Of a DNA stretch of 64,000 nucleotides, positions 25,638-37,100 are shown piece by piece. The stretch lies in the NCBI GenBank assembly GCA_963969395.1, contig OZ017804.1, positions 7,006,001 through 7,070,000 of the forward strand, given 5' to 3'. This DNA comes from Pseudoscleropodium purum (Eukaryota; Streptophyta; Bryopsida; Hypnales; Brachytheciaceae). The stretch's first letter is position 1. The number at the start of each line of letters is the position of its first letter. Both the position numbers and the translations under genes were made by a program. A model generated the notes under the pieces. That model was not told the DNA's origin, made no database searches, and saw only the letters and a list, made by a program, of their open reading frames with translations.

Positions 25638-26576
25638 GGGTTTAGGGTTTGCCAACATTCAGGTCCTCACTCGAGTTTGCAAATTCCGTCTTCGCCTCGG
25701 ATCGGTGCTCTGCTGTGCTTGGTATCGATTTCTGCCCATCTTTTCTTTCTCAGTCACTGCATTCTGAGCTTCATTTCGAGCATTTCGAGCATATGTTTTG
25801 ACATTTTAGGTCCTCAAGTGGGAGAAAATCATTGGTGAGGGGAATTTGCAGGTGATGCTTGACGTTTTGTCGTTGCGATAGAAGGCTTTTCTTAGGTTTA
25901 CCATTCGATCATGCTCGATTACTGAGTTTGGGGTTGCGTGAGGGAGAGAGAAGAGGGTGTTGTATCGAATCTGGGTTTAGGGTTTGCTGTTTTCGGTACA
26001 ATTTGATCGCTAAAATGTAGCTGTATTGAGGCCTAGCCTGTTAACTGTGAATGGGATTCGTTGTCGAGCATTTTCGATCGTTTCGAGCATAAGTTTGAAA
26101 ATTTAGGTCCTTGAGTGGGAGAAAAGCAGGCGTGAGAGCAATTTGCATGTAATGCTTGACGTTTGTCGTAGATTCTTTTTAGGGTTTCTAGTTGGTCGCG
26201 CTTGATTACGGAGTCTGAGGTTGACTGAGTGAGAGAGAAAAGGTTGTTGTTTGAGGTCGATCATGGGTTTAGGGTTTTCTATTTGTCGATGCAATTTGAT
26301 CTCTAAAATGTTTGCTACAATGAGACCTGAGACCTGAATTATCATCTGTTCGAGTTTGGCATGGGTTCTGTATTCGCCCATTTTCGAGCATTTGTTTGAA
26401 ATTTTGGGCCCTTGAGCGAGAGAATCATGCGCGAGGGAAATTTGCATGTAATGCTTGACATTGCGACGGAATATCCTCTTAGGTTTCTTCAGTCGATCGT
26501 GCTTCGTTACTGAGCTTGGGGTCGACTGATTGAGAGACTGAAGAGCTCGTTTTGTCGAATGAATTTTTTAGGGTTT
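25638..26576 (+). promoter_or_regulatory. Four telo-box motifs upstream of the mitochondrial ACP gene
   Basis: TTTAGGGTTT, the reverse complement of the plant telo-box AAACCCTAAA, occurs at 25641-25650, 25976-25985, 26268-26277 and 26567-26576. Three of the four occupy equivalent places in the tandem units described separately. In other land plants telo-boxes mark promoters of housekeeping, ribosomal and mitochondrial-protein genes, which fits the gene that follows. Binding was not tested. Confidence 0.6.
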
Positions 26577-26601
26577 CTGCAATTCGATCTCTAAAATGTT
26601 A
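25783..26601 (+). repeat. Three tandem ~300-bp units in the promoter or leader of the mitochondrial ACP gene
   Basis: Units begin TTTCGAGCAT at 25783, 26081 and 26382 (periods 298 and 301). Each holds, in order, an (A/T)GGTCC or GGGCCC block, GTGGGAGAAA or GAGCGAGAGAA, AATTTGCA, ATGCTTGAC, a GATTAC or GTTACTGAG block, GAGAGA, TTTAGGGTTT, AATT(T)GATC and CTAAAATGT. The last unit ends about 136 bp before the start codon. The order of blocks is kept while single bases and small gaps differ. Confidence 0.85.
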
Positions 26602-26737
26602 CTTGTTGTGTCTTAAACTATTCGAGATAGGAAAAGTTGATCTTGTTTTCTCCTGCTGCAAATGTGTTGGTCAATTTCAGTTTGTGATTGTATAGAATTC
26701 GAGGAGCTGGATTGTGTGTGGAAGGCAGCAGATCAAA

Positions 26738-28075
26738 ATGCAGGCTGTGCGAGGTGCCGTGCTGAAGCGGATGCGAGTGGGCGTCAGTGCCCCGTGGGTG
26801 CAAGCTCCCGTCTTCACCAACGGCTTCCGGCTCTTTTCCGCGGAGGCGCAGGGGACGTACTTGGACAAGCACGTCGTCACCGACCGCGTCTTGAGTGTGG
26901 TCAAGAAGATGCAGAAAGTGGATGGCGCCAAGGTATTGATTGTCCCAGGATCAGCACGTGAATTCCGTCCATTGACATATTAATTCACTGTCTGTTTATG
27001 TCTTTCTTTTGGTCGTGTTGACGTTTGAGGATATGCGACAAATGCACCCGACAACGGCGAATTCTTCTTCTTCTTGACTTAATGTGATATGCATGGCAGT
27101 TCAGTCAATCAATTGTGTTGTTGTGGTTCTCGGTAGCAAATCGGTGCCTGTACCTGAAAAAATTCTTCGTGACCATATATCAATGATGTGATACGTATGC
27201 GGTCTTTGGGTTACTCTTATGGAACTATTCTCAACTAGAAGTTATGTGACTACCTATTCCTTCTGCGAAGCAAAAAACAACTAGAACAAAGAAATTTGAA
27301 TAAACCATCAGTTTTCCTTTACTTGTAGAGAACTTACCTCTCAAGACTTATTCTCGAAAACCTAGATTCATTAGACGTAGTAATTGGCAAGGCTTTATGT
27401 TATAATTGGCAATCTTTTAAGATGGCATTACAATTGACATAGCTAGGTTATCTAGAAATACCTCCTGGGGAGGGGGTTTGCACTAGTGTTTTGGAAGCTT
27501 TGTACTTCTTCATAGTAACTGAAACATTTTGGTTCGATTTCAAATCAAGATATAGCGATGATGTCACTGCCCTTAAAGAGCCGAGATGCCCGAATTCGTC
27601 CAGATGTTTTTTTCAGTAAGCCATATGGGAACCGTCTTTAGTACAATTATATCTAACACATGCACATGTAGTGGTCTTTCACATGCAGTGTTCTTCACTG
27701 ATACAAATTTTTGCCTCGTCTGAATTTTATTATTTTCACAAGATGATCAATCGAAGTGGCGACTTTATAACCATAAATCCTTTGTCCTCTAGGGTTTAGT
27801 GCAATGTGCAACTTCATGTGATGTTCATTCTATAAAGCACAGTTTTTTGGTTCAGAGGAGTTATAGTGAGGATTTTCTCATGCGTATGAGTTCCACAGGT
27901 CACTCCAACCGCGCACTTCCAAAACGATTTGGGCCTGGATAGCTTGGACACTGTGGAGGTCGTCATGGCCTTCGAGGAAGAGTTCGCCCTCGAGATTCCG
28001 GATGCAGACGCTGACAAGATCTTTTCCTGTGCCGACGCCATTGAGTATATTGCTTCTCAACCTCGTGCAAAGTAA
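26738..28075 (+). CDS. mtACP: Mitochondrial acyl carrier protein, two exons
   Basis: The coding sequence is 26738-26932 joined to 27899-28075, 123 codons, with a 966-bp GT-AG intron between whole codons. The protein carries growing acyl chains in mitochondrial fatty acid synthesis, which supplies octanoate for lipoic acid, and in other eukaryotes binds LYR proteins for respiratory-complex and Fe-S assembly. Residues 1 to about 35 form an Arg-rich, acid-free leader typical of a mitochondrial transit peptide. The carrier domain follows with the phosphopantetheine motif DSL, the acceptor being Ser80, inside [19 protein letters not shown] at 76-94, then EIPD and a final helix DAIEYIAS. The length equals that of land-plant mitochondrial ACPs. 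An in-frame ATG at 26714 would add eight residues; the ATG at 26738 gives a better leader. Plastid ACP is less likely because the transit peptide is short and Arg-rich. Confidence 0.95.
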
Positions 28076-29990
28076 AGCAAGCAAAACATGACATAGGCTA
28101 TAGTTTTTCCTTCCGCCCATGTACTAGTCGGTGCATTTGATTCCTATTAATGTGACTGTCAGTCCTCCCAGTTGGGTAGGCCTTCAGTATTTCAAGATTT
28201 TACACGACAATTTTTTGGAGTGGTGCAATTCATTACACCTCATGGATCTGAATGTTTCTTCTGTACGACTTTCTTTCTTTATTCTTTTGATTTCAATCTT
28301 GTGGTATACATATGTAAATCATGCCTCTCAGGTATATAATCTAATATTGATGATTCTGGCTATTGAATGCTGGAGGTGTTAACTTGAACAGTAGCACTGT
28401 CGCGGTTGCTGAATGAGAATGGCTTTTTCTTTCTAATATGTTGCACATGATCAGGTTTGTGGTATGGGTAGAGTTGTGGCTCACTGACAGACAGTTGAAC
28501 AGTAGTGGAAGTCACAGGAGAAGAGTGATAGGAATGGGGTATGAAACAAATTGCAGATGAACCCTGCAATTGAACAACTGCGCGATCTTTTAACTGTGGT
28601 ACATTTTCCTGTCTTGTTCACTCTGCATTCCTGAGTTTACGCTCTGCATGTCAGAGCTATGAACTCATGGGCCAAAAATGCACCCAGGGGTAAATGCACC
28701 GCACCCAGGGATAAATGCTGTGTATTTTGGCGATTATTTAAGTTTGTATCCTGTGACTCCCATCAGAGGGTTCTCACCACTTATCAGGCTATTTTGAATA
28801 GATTACATATTAAGCTGAGAACCTGGAGTCTCGTACTCATTGATGCCATCTTCCCGTGTGGTACAAGTTGCAGAATCATGGACGAAAAAGCCTTGCAAGG
28901 TGGGTCAATTCTTGAGTCAATTTGTTGAACATATCCTTCTTTGGACACTACCTTCAAACCCTAAATCCGCTTCTCTGAAACAACTGTAGGTCTGTTTTTT
29001 GCAACTGAATCTTTCCAGTTTAAGCCTCAAGTAAAATCTAAATTTTTTTTTTTTTAAATCCCCATTTAAAATTCATGCAAATGGCGGGATAGTAATTCAG
29101 TTATCTCGCAAAGTATTTTTGGACCCGCAGGGACAAGCACAGCCAGCACATGTGCTCACGGTGTAGGTGTACGATAAATTAAGGGAAAGAAAAAGTTTCG
29201 CCAAGTGATGGAAGTGTCATTGAATGCAGGAGTGGCCAATTAATAAACAACTATTTTTTTTATGTTTTTGTAGATGCAGGACACTCGGACGGAGTGTGAC
29301 TGAATTTGTTGTTCTCCTTTTCTTTTCTTTTTTGCTTTTGTCTTCCGTCTAACTTAATTTTAGTCCTACAAAACAGGTGAACAGCAGCGGAGTGTGAATG
29401 CAGCTTTGTAGACATGGAGTTCATCAGGCAGCTTTTTTTCTGCAGCAGACTCTTATTGTCATGCTACACTGGCTTTGTCTTGAATGTGAGAACCTGTAGA
29501 CTACACCATGTGTCAGGCAGACAGAGGGGGTATCAGTATATTTCCTTTTGTTTCTGATTCGCTTTCGATTATTTTTCTACTATATTTATTTGGACCATTT
29601 GGGGCTAAAAGACATCTAGTCTTGTGGACGTAGCAGTTTTAGGCTTACTGTGGCTTCCGCCAAAAGCCAAACAATCTTCAGAAAGGTCGGATTCGGCCTA
29701 TCGTGGTGCAGAGGTTCAGTCTCCGCAGGGAACTGAAGGAAGCGCCTGCCTCCTGCTCCTGCTGCTGCTGCTGGGGCTTACTGCTCACTGGCCACTGCTC
29801 AGCATGTTTCAAAGATGTTTTCCTTTCCTTTGGAACTTCAGTTTGTGGGCTAGTGATGATTTGTCCTGTTAGTGAAGGTACAAAATTAAAATTAGGGATC
29901 CTTTTAGAGTTGCAGTGCTTTCAGCGCTTTTTTTTGGAGGGCAAACCTTTGAAGCTTTGGTCCAATTTTCGACCTCAAAATAAAATGCAA
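28076..29990. other. 3' flank of the ACP gene and intergenic DNA
   Basis: The proximal part should contain the ACP 3' untranslated region. Further on, composition is moderate with poly-T tracts at 29042-29055. Open frames are under 105 residues and lack motifs; a CTG/CTC-rich patch at 29748-29775 produces a spurious leucine run. CACCCAGGG(G/A)TAAATGC is repeated at 28681 and 28701. Confidence 0.5.
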
Positions 29991-29994
29991 GAAT

Positions 29995-30064
29995 GTAAAG
30001 GTCTCCCCGGTTTGTAACGTAAAGGTCTCCCTAATTTGTAACGTAAAGGTCTCCTCATTTTGTA
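29995..30064. repeat. Three tandem copies of a 24-bp unit
   Basis: GTAAAGGTCTCC followed by a variable pair and TTTGTAAC occurs at 29995, 30019 and 30043. The copies are nearly identical, which indicates recent tandem duplication. Confidence 0.9.
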
Positions 30065-30069
30065 GAAAG

Positions 30070-30230
30070 GGTGTTAGAGAAAGGTTTAATTAAAGAATAG
30101 TACGAAAGAAAACATAGCACAAAACTCCATCAAATGTAGTCTGGGTGCTTCAAAGAGTTTCATCGTATGTTTTTCTCAAACTCCGACTCTTGGTCCTTCA
30201 TTGCACATATTTTACAATTAATTCTATTAA
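30070..30230 (+). repeat. Dispersed repeat, copy 1 (partner at 35300-35460)
   Basis: This stretch shares AAGAATA(G/A)TA, GAAA(A)CATA, TGGGTGCTTCAAA, TTTCATC, TCAAA(C/T)(T/G)(C/T)(C/A)C and TTTTACAATTAA with 35300-35460 in the same order and orientation. It is a diverged dispersed family; the ends were not fixed. Confidence 0.6.
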
Positions 30231-30401
30231 CCATCATTGATAATGGAAAATTTTGGAAAATTAGAACATGTATCTATGATTTTGAGGCCTTGAGGTAGCT
30301 TCACAAGGTTTAGAAATGCAAAACTATCCACTTCAAATAGGAGGTGCACTTTATGAATTATCCTAGCAAGACAAGGAAAAAAACAATTCCCACTTTTGTC
30401 T

Positions 30402-30414
30402 CCCCCCCCCCCCC
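30402..30414. repeat. Homopolymer C tract
   Basis: Thirteen consecutive C bases. Comparable C or G tracts occur at 25494-25503, 56619-56632, 58107-58117 and 62092-62107. Such runs are prone to length error in sequencing. Confidence 0.9.
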
Positions 30415-30691
30415 ATCTCCATCTCATATAATGCTCCTAACATTGTTGTAGATAGATGTTGAAACTAGTTTTGACTATTACTGAATTAGTATCATTGAAA
30501 AACTTCAATTTTTGTGGAAATGGGTACAATACAATGATATCTTGGTCTATCCTAATATAAGTATTTTAAAAGTAGTGTAACTTTAGTATATGAGTGTCAC
30601 ATGCACTAATAAGACAAATTAGTGAAGTTTTACTTCAAGTCAAGCTTCTATATAATTTCAATTTGGTGAAAGAAAGGATATATTATGTCAA

Positions 30692-31425
30692 TTAATCCCT
30701 AAAGTTTTGCAATGTTTTGAGGCCCAAAATTGTTACAAAATACTCATGCCAAAAGTAAGGCTAAAGCCTTCATCTTTATTTATTCTTTAATGAATCAATC
30801 TATACAATCATTTAGTTAACTTGTTCAAGTACATCTTCCTAAAATTTTAGAGTGAAACCCATCGTTGATTGTGAGATCAAAGTGCCTTAATTTCAAAAAG
30901 TAGGTTATTATCATCTTCCTTGAAGACAAAGTTTTGTCTTTTAACATTTCCAATTTAAAACATGTGTTGAGAATACATAAAAAAAAATTTACACAAAAAA
31001 GCATTCATATTCGTCTTTTAAAAAATTATAAAAGTAGAAGTAGTTGAAAGGATAAATTAAAATGGTATTAAGTTTTACAAGAAATTTGAAAATTATCAAT
31101 CCCAATAGTGAGAATGTTTTTGTAAACAATAAATATCAATTTAATTGGTATCAAATCTATACAATTAAATTTTAAAAATTAATCTTCTTTTAGAATATAT
31201 TTTTAGCTGTCCACTTTGACATTGAATTTTTTTTAAACTTATCACTTTTGTAATGTTTATTTGAATGATATGAAACAAAAAGTCACGTATAGATGATGAC
31301 AAATAGAATCCATTCTAAAAGTTCCATGCACAAATTCCAACACATTATCAAATCAGCAAAGTGCACTAAATTTCTCAAAAGAAAAGAAAGGTAAGTTCCT
31401 TAGACCTATAGCCTTTAGAGGTTAA
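30692..31425. mobile_element. TTAA element E7 (734 bp)
   Basis: Left end TTAATCCCTAAAGTTTTGC and right end, on the minus strand, TTAACCTCTAAAGGC; the core TTAAYCYCTAAAG is shared. The first 110 bp align with the left end of the interrupted element at 12685. The copy is shorter than the 920-bp class. No coding sequence. Confidence 0.65.
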
Positions 31426-33116
31426 AGGGTGTTTCAAAGGTATTATACTTGGTATTGTCCAAATAAGCATTTGAGCACAATTTCTTTTATTAAATTGCCA
31501 AAGCACTTCTTTGGTCTTAGTGGGGGGCAAAATATTTCTTATGCATACTTTTTTTGACATTGTTTGAATTAACAATAAGATTTCAAAGGAGCATGTGGTG
31601 GGTTGGAGGCAATTGCAGCATCCAAACAACAATTTAAAAGCCATTATTTAATTTTGGTCACATCTCTTTTGGTCATGAAATGATATTTATCTTAAAGTAA
31701 TATAAATTTCTTTTAAATTACTCATCCTCTTAAAAATTAAGATATTTTCCAATTTATATAGTTTAAAATATGATCAATACAAACAAAAATTCCTTTTGTT
31801 GAAAAAATGCAAAACAATCTAATTGTAATGATGTAAATGATAAATTTTATTATTAAGGGTCTAAAATAATTGTATTTGTAATTTTACATACATTGGGTTT
31901 TAAGCTAAATATTTATAAATTTCTCTTATGCCTAATGTCAAAAATGCTAATTATAATCATACAAATATTCTTAAGGCTATATTCAAATTTAAGTGATTTT
32001 ATATTCAATTTCACAAAAATGTATGTATATATTTTTAAATTTGACTTTTATTATAGATAATTTCTACACACAACTTAAAACATTGAAAAAGAATTCAAAC
32101 ATTGAAAAGTTTATAATAATATTATTTTATACATTTATAGAAGTTTTTTGAAATATTACTTAGGCCTTTGAGTTTAATGATAAGTCTGAGGCTCTTTACA
32201 AACCAAGACTTTGAATTGAAGTTGTATTTTGAAGAAATTAGTATGTATGGAATATAAAGGAGAATAAAAGGTAAAGAAAACAATGAAGAAGGTAGATATC
32301 TTGAAATAAATTTTGATATGAAGAAAGTACAAGGAATACATCAATAAAAGAGAAAAATGAAGTTGTAAGGCAAGAAGATGAATGGTAAACATAAGCTTTA
32401 GAATACTATATAGAATGCATCCTTTCTACTATACTTTGAAAAGATATAGAGTAGTGAAGTCTACATGAAGAACAAGTCTATCTAATTTAATTACTCCAAA
32501 AGCAATTTATTCTTAAAACAATTTATTCCATTGACAAACATATAATCCCTATCAAATGAGTTACCAAGTCTAAAACTAAGAATTAGGAAAATATATAATA
32601 ATTCTAATGTTAAAGTACCTACTTTTGTAAAGAAGAAATACAAGATTGTACATAAAAAGAATGTATAGTTTTTTGTTGCTCTTTATTTATTGGTTCTAAG
32701 GATATTCAAACATTTTGTGAAGAATGTGATCGAAGAGATATGAGTCTATAATTTATTTCTCATAGTAGAATAACACTAATATGAATGGTTCTTTTTTTTC
32801 TTTTTTTCTTTTTTTCTATGCCCTTGTACTAATATATTTTAATACTTAATTGAATAAAATGAAAATAGAATAGAAGAAAGAGAATATATAAGAATAAATT
32901 GAACATTTGGGTGTTGTTATGTTATGATGAATTTCTTTCCAAATTTTCCGTGAGATTCATCATCTCATAATTGAATTACAATCCTGCATCCATGAAGTTT
33001 ATCAAGTGAAGGTACAAGTATTCTCTATTTATTTCATTTCTTCAATTTCCTTTTTGACTACCAACAAGACCCCACAAAAAATCTCCAATATAATAATGGA
33101 AATTGTGTTGAAGTGC
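31426..33116. other. Very AT-rich intergenic DNA
   Basis: Only low-complexity open frames occur. A TTTTTTTC triplication lies at 32790-32815. No gene or repeat boundary is supported. Confidence 0.5.
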
Positions 33117-34032
33117 TTAACCTCTAAAGCCCTAAACATATTTTTTTTGAGGACATAGAATTTTGAAGTAGCTCACTAAGAATGGGATTTTTTTATTTTT
33201 CTTTGAAATATTCTCACAACATGTGCCCAAGGAGTAGCTTTGAGGCCCAAAATTTTTTATAACTTTGGAGTGCATAGTCAAAAAGTTATTGTGTGATATG
33301 TCATTTTTAGCGAATTGCGGGTAGCTCAAAAAAAAATCTTTAAAAATGACTTTATTAAGAAATAAAAATTTGAAATTGATTATATATATGTGGAAAACTT
33401 TGAATCATTTCATCTTGATTATTGAGATGAAAGTTATGAGGAGTTTTAGTTTGCAAATAGTTATTGATTATCTACTCTAAAATAAACTTGGAAGTCTTTT
33501 ATTTAACACAATTTTCAGCATTTTTGAAAAAAATAAAACAAAAAATAAATATTGTTTATTACAACATTACAACCATTGGGATTGGCATTTTTCAATTCCA
33601 TAATTAAATTCTTATCAATTTTGTGTTTTGAATCATCCTCTACTTCTTTCTACTTACTAATTTTTTCCTATGTGTTGTACAATTCCAAATGATCTAAAAA
33701 AATTCAAAAATGTATCTAATTTTCTTTAAAGAATAAATCCAAAGAGTAACCACCATTTAGACATTTTTCAATTCAAATGTGACCTTGTGAAGTGAAGCTG
33801 CCCCTGTTTTTGCAAGGCCAAAAAAATGATTTTTGTCAATTTGAAAGCGAATATATTCCAATCTATACGGTGGAAAATTCTGAAATTTATTCAACATCTT
33901 CTCAAATTAGCGTTCTACAAGATCATATGGTTACATGTGTCTGAAAATGTTTTTTTTTTCTAAAATTTGATACTAGAAATGGCAATTTTAGAGCAATTTT
34001 GGTGAAAACAGTCAAAAACCTTTAGGGGTTAA
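33117..34032 (-). mobile_element. TTAA element E4 (916 bp), minus orientation
   Basis: Ends are TTAACCTCTAAAGCCC and, on the minus strand, TTAACCCCTAAAGGTTT. Read on the minus strand it aligns with the copies at 13368 and 52074: TGCAAAAACAGGGGCAGC and similar text near the start, GGACTT...TTATTTTAGAGTAGAT in the middle and CTACCCGCAATTC near the other end. It provides the unfilled version (single TTAA at 33355-33358) of the site that E3 occupies in E0. No coding sequence. Confidence 0.8.
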
Positions 34033-34099
34033 TATCCTGACACTTTAGTTGTAGTTACCTAACACTATTAAGACCTTTAACAAAACTAGATGACAACAA

Positions 34100-34345
34100 T
34101 CATTTTTCTATGTACATCTCCAAAATCAATATGTACGTGTTCTAAAGAACTAATTTTAAAACATATACCAACAAAAAACTTTGTCCCTTCATAACTTTTG
34201 CATATAATATCCAAATGTTCCTTTCTTTATTGCATTGGAACCTCCTTTCACTTGCTAACAAGAAAATATGAAAATTTGGCTAGTCTAACAATAATTTGAG
34301 GGCACAAAAGCTCAAAAAGGTGGCAATTGGGGTGGTACCCACCTT
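34100..34345 (-). mobile_element. Family D miniature element, copy D2
   Basis: Minus-strand copy with TGTACATCTCCAAAATCAAT, AACTTTTGCATATAATATCC, TTGGAACCTCCTTTCA and the right terminus GGTACCCACCTTA. The left terminus is not well preserved and may start as early as the end of E4 at 34033. Confidence 0.65.
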
Positions 34346-36030
34346 ACACATCGTTCTTGAGCACACTATTTTCAAGATAAATTGAAAATTGAACCCCAAT
34401 CATTTAGCTGGAACCTTTGATTTGTATGACACTAACTTTCAACATGAACTAACTTTAAGTGTTAAGTGTATCATTGGATGCATAACTTTAGAGCATTTGC
34501 AACACACATCAGAATTTGAGTTTCCAAATGAATTTCTAACTTTTGACTGGTTTATAATTAGAACTCAATTTTTTTTCCATTGGAAGCACATTCAATAGAA
34601 GTTCATTTGGAGGGCCTAATTCCTTGCAGCAGAATGATGTGCACAATCATGTTGAAAACTTTCCAAGCAAAGCAAGAGCCTGGCTGCATGATCCAATCTG
34701 AACAGAACAGCAGGAGGAAAGCTCTTGAGGTGAAAGGCGGCTAAGTTAGCAATTGCTGTCTTATGAAGAAGACATCGTGTAATTGAATTGGTGTTCTTGT
34801 CACTACCAACCGACACAGAAAATCATCGAGACGGAGGTGTGATCTCGGGGTCATTCATTCAACTTGACTGATTAGAAGTCGTTTTCCACACGGAGTGCAA
34901 CACATGGAGTACGATCATAGTATAGTGACCAACAAGCTAGTGATAATGTTGAAGAAGAAAAATAGACAAAAACCCCACCTTTTGAACGTACTTGGATGCA
35001 CTTCATTCATTTCGTAGAACTCTTGGAAATAAATAATTTAGCTTTTTTATTTTAATTTATTTATAGCAAATAGTGAGTCATTGCATTATAAAAAATAAAA
35101 TAAAAAAATAAATCAGCTAAGCTGAAAGGCTAGTCAATTGAAGTGAAATATATTTTTGTTTTTTGAAAACATCTATGCAATCAATTTAGTATAATATTAG
35201 AGTTAATTGTAAAGCGAATCCTAGTTTGTAGGAGTGTTAGAGGAGGGATTTTTTTTTTTTTTTTTCCCTAAACGAATGGAATGAATCATTGTTGAATCAT
35301 TGTCAAAGGAATGTTTAACTAAGAATAATATAAAAGAAACATAACACCATAGATCAAGTTTGGGTGCTTCAAAAACTTTCATCTTGTATGACTCTCAAAT
35401 GTACTCCATCTCCTTGTCTATCACTGCACACACTTTTACAATTAACCCTATAGTCTCTCCAAGTGAGGGAAAAATGACCAATGATTTTTTATGGTTTTAA
35501 AATGACCAATTCCATTTGGATGGCATTGTGGGGAAAAAAAAGTGGATTTTACTAGGAGGTTGAGTGTATAGGTTGATTCTCAAATCCCTTATTGTCTTAA
35601 GATCACACCCAAAAACCTACCTCTAGTTTGTAGCTAATGGAATCTTCTACCTAATCTAATTCCTTTTCTTATGCTAAAAACTAAAACATCAAAAATAGAT
35701 ATATTTTCAAACTAATGTGACATCAAGGATTCTAAATGTGAACTCAAAATTAAAAATTAAAAATTAATTAATTATTTTTTTTATTTTAAAAGAAGGCTCT
35801 TACTACTTGTCATTTATATAGCCTAAGATGGGGTCAATTTCTCCCAGCCCTTCGTCAAACCCACTTCCTGATTTTCTAGACTTTTTCCCCTAACTCCCCC
35901 CAATTTTTGGCTTGGATCCCAAGTACTGGTTCTCCCATAATAATTCGAAATCAATTTAAGCCCAGTGCCACAAATAAAATTAAAAAAAGGATTTAAGCCC
36001 AAGTCCAAGGGACTCAAAGGTTGCCAAATA
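34346..36030. other. Intergenic DNA with a small GC-richer patch
   Basis: A patch at about 34600-34930 is richer in G+C and holds a 66-residue minus-strand frame without motifs; it may be a gene relic but this is not supported further. The second copy of the dispersed repeat lies at 35300-35460, and a poly-T tract at 35250-35266. Confidence 0.45.
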
Positions 36031-36093
36031 CAGGGCCCTATTATTACTACTACTTGCCAAGTATTCTACACCCAGGGCCCTATTATTACTCCA
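36031..36093. repeat. Short direct duplication, 42-bp period
   Basis: CAGGGCCCTATTATTACT occurs at 36031 and again at 36073 without a mismatch. Confidence 0.9.
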
Positions 36094-36556
36094 GTTCAAA
36101 TAACTCCTCCAGTACCGGCCCTTCTTATTTTCTTATTTTTCTATTTTTTTTTTGAGAACAAACGGCGAGCCCTTCTTATTTGGGGCCTGAAGAAAATATG
36201 ATTGTTGATGTAAATTTAATGTGGAGGATGCGGGGGGAGGGGGCAAGCAAGTAAAAGCGGGATTAAAAATAGAGCAGACCAAGGCACAACATCCCATCAA
36301 ACATGGCCCGAAAGTCTCCCAATATTCCTGAGCCACCACCGGTCCATGAAAACAGAGTTCCCTCGTATTTATCTCCAGCCCCCTGTTTCCTGCAGGTCTA
36401 AATATTACCCATTTGACTTCACCTTGGCCCGCGACCGCGACCAATAAAAATAAAAGTGATTAAATAAAATAAAATAAACCGTAACATGGTTTATGGGCAC
36501 GGCACAGTGCAGTAACTTAATAAAAAGAGAAGACCGAGGGTAGTTCCGGTGAGTGG

Positions 36557-37100
36557 GAATGGGCTCAACTGTCTAAGCCTCATGGACTTTGATGGCGTAA
36601 CTGAAATTCCATCCTTGATGCCTTTGTTAAGAGGCAGACAGCCCCTATAAAAAAAATGGACATGTTCCTTTCTCCAAGAAATTCTGAGATTCCCACATGA
36701 CGATGATGTCATTTTTAACTTCGCACCTTAGTCGGAGGTGGACTATAGTGGTAAGCACCCCACCAATGCCTACATATTGGACTACAAGTATTTTGGGTGT
36801 CTTGAGCGTATCCCTAAAGGACGGGCGTGAATGAAGCATTTGTTGAGAATGATTCAACTATCTTCAGTTTCGTAGACTTTGATGCTAAATTCGATTCTTG
36901 ATGCCTTTTGTTAGGAGTGAGATAGACCTTATAATGAATAGACTTGTCCCTTTTCTCAGAGAAATTCTTAGGTCTTCACTTGACGACAAGGTCATTTGCC
37001 CTTAGTATCTTAGTTGAGGTCGGCTATAGTCGTAAACACCTAACTAATGCCCGCCAATGCAATATAGTATTCCAGTTGCCTTAAGTATTTCCTTGAAAAG
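36557..37100 (+). repeat. Tandem duplication of a ~250-bp block, 290-bp period
   Basis: Unit 1 starts GAATGGGCTCAACT at 36557 and unit 2 GAATGATTCAACT at 36847. Both then show GTAGACTTTGATG or ATGGACTTTGATG, CTTGATGCC, a GACA(G/T) block, TGTTCCTTTCTC or TGTCCCTTTTCTC, AGAAATTCT, CACATGACGA or CACTTGACGA, GTCATTT, CTTAGT(C/T)G, GGTGGACTATAGT or GGTCGGCTATAGT, and AATGCC. Identity is moderate. The blocks contain no coherent open frame; a diverged ncRNA, a gene relic or a duplicated transposon piece are all possible. Confidence 0.75.

Noticed and set aside
27800..28120. Minus-strand frames over ACP exon 2
   Set aside because: They mirror the real exon on the plus strand, whose protein carries the DSL motif and matches the family end to end.
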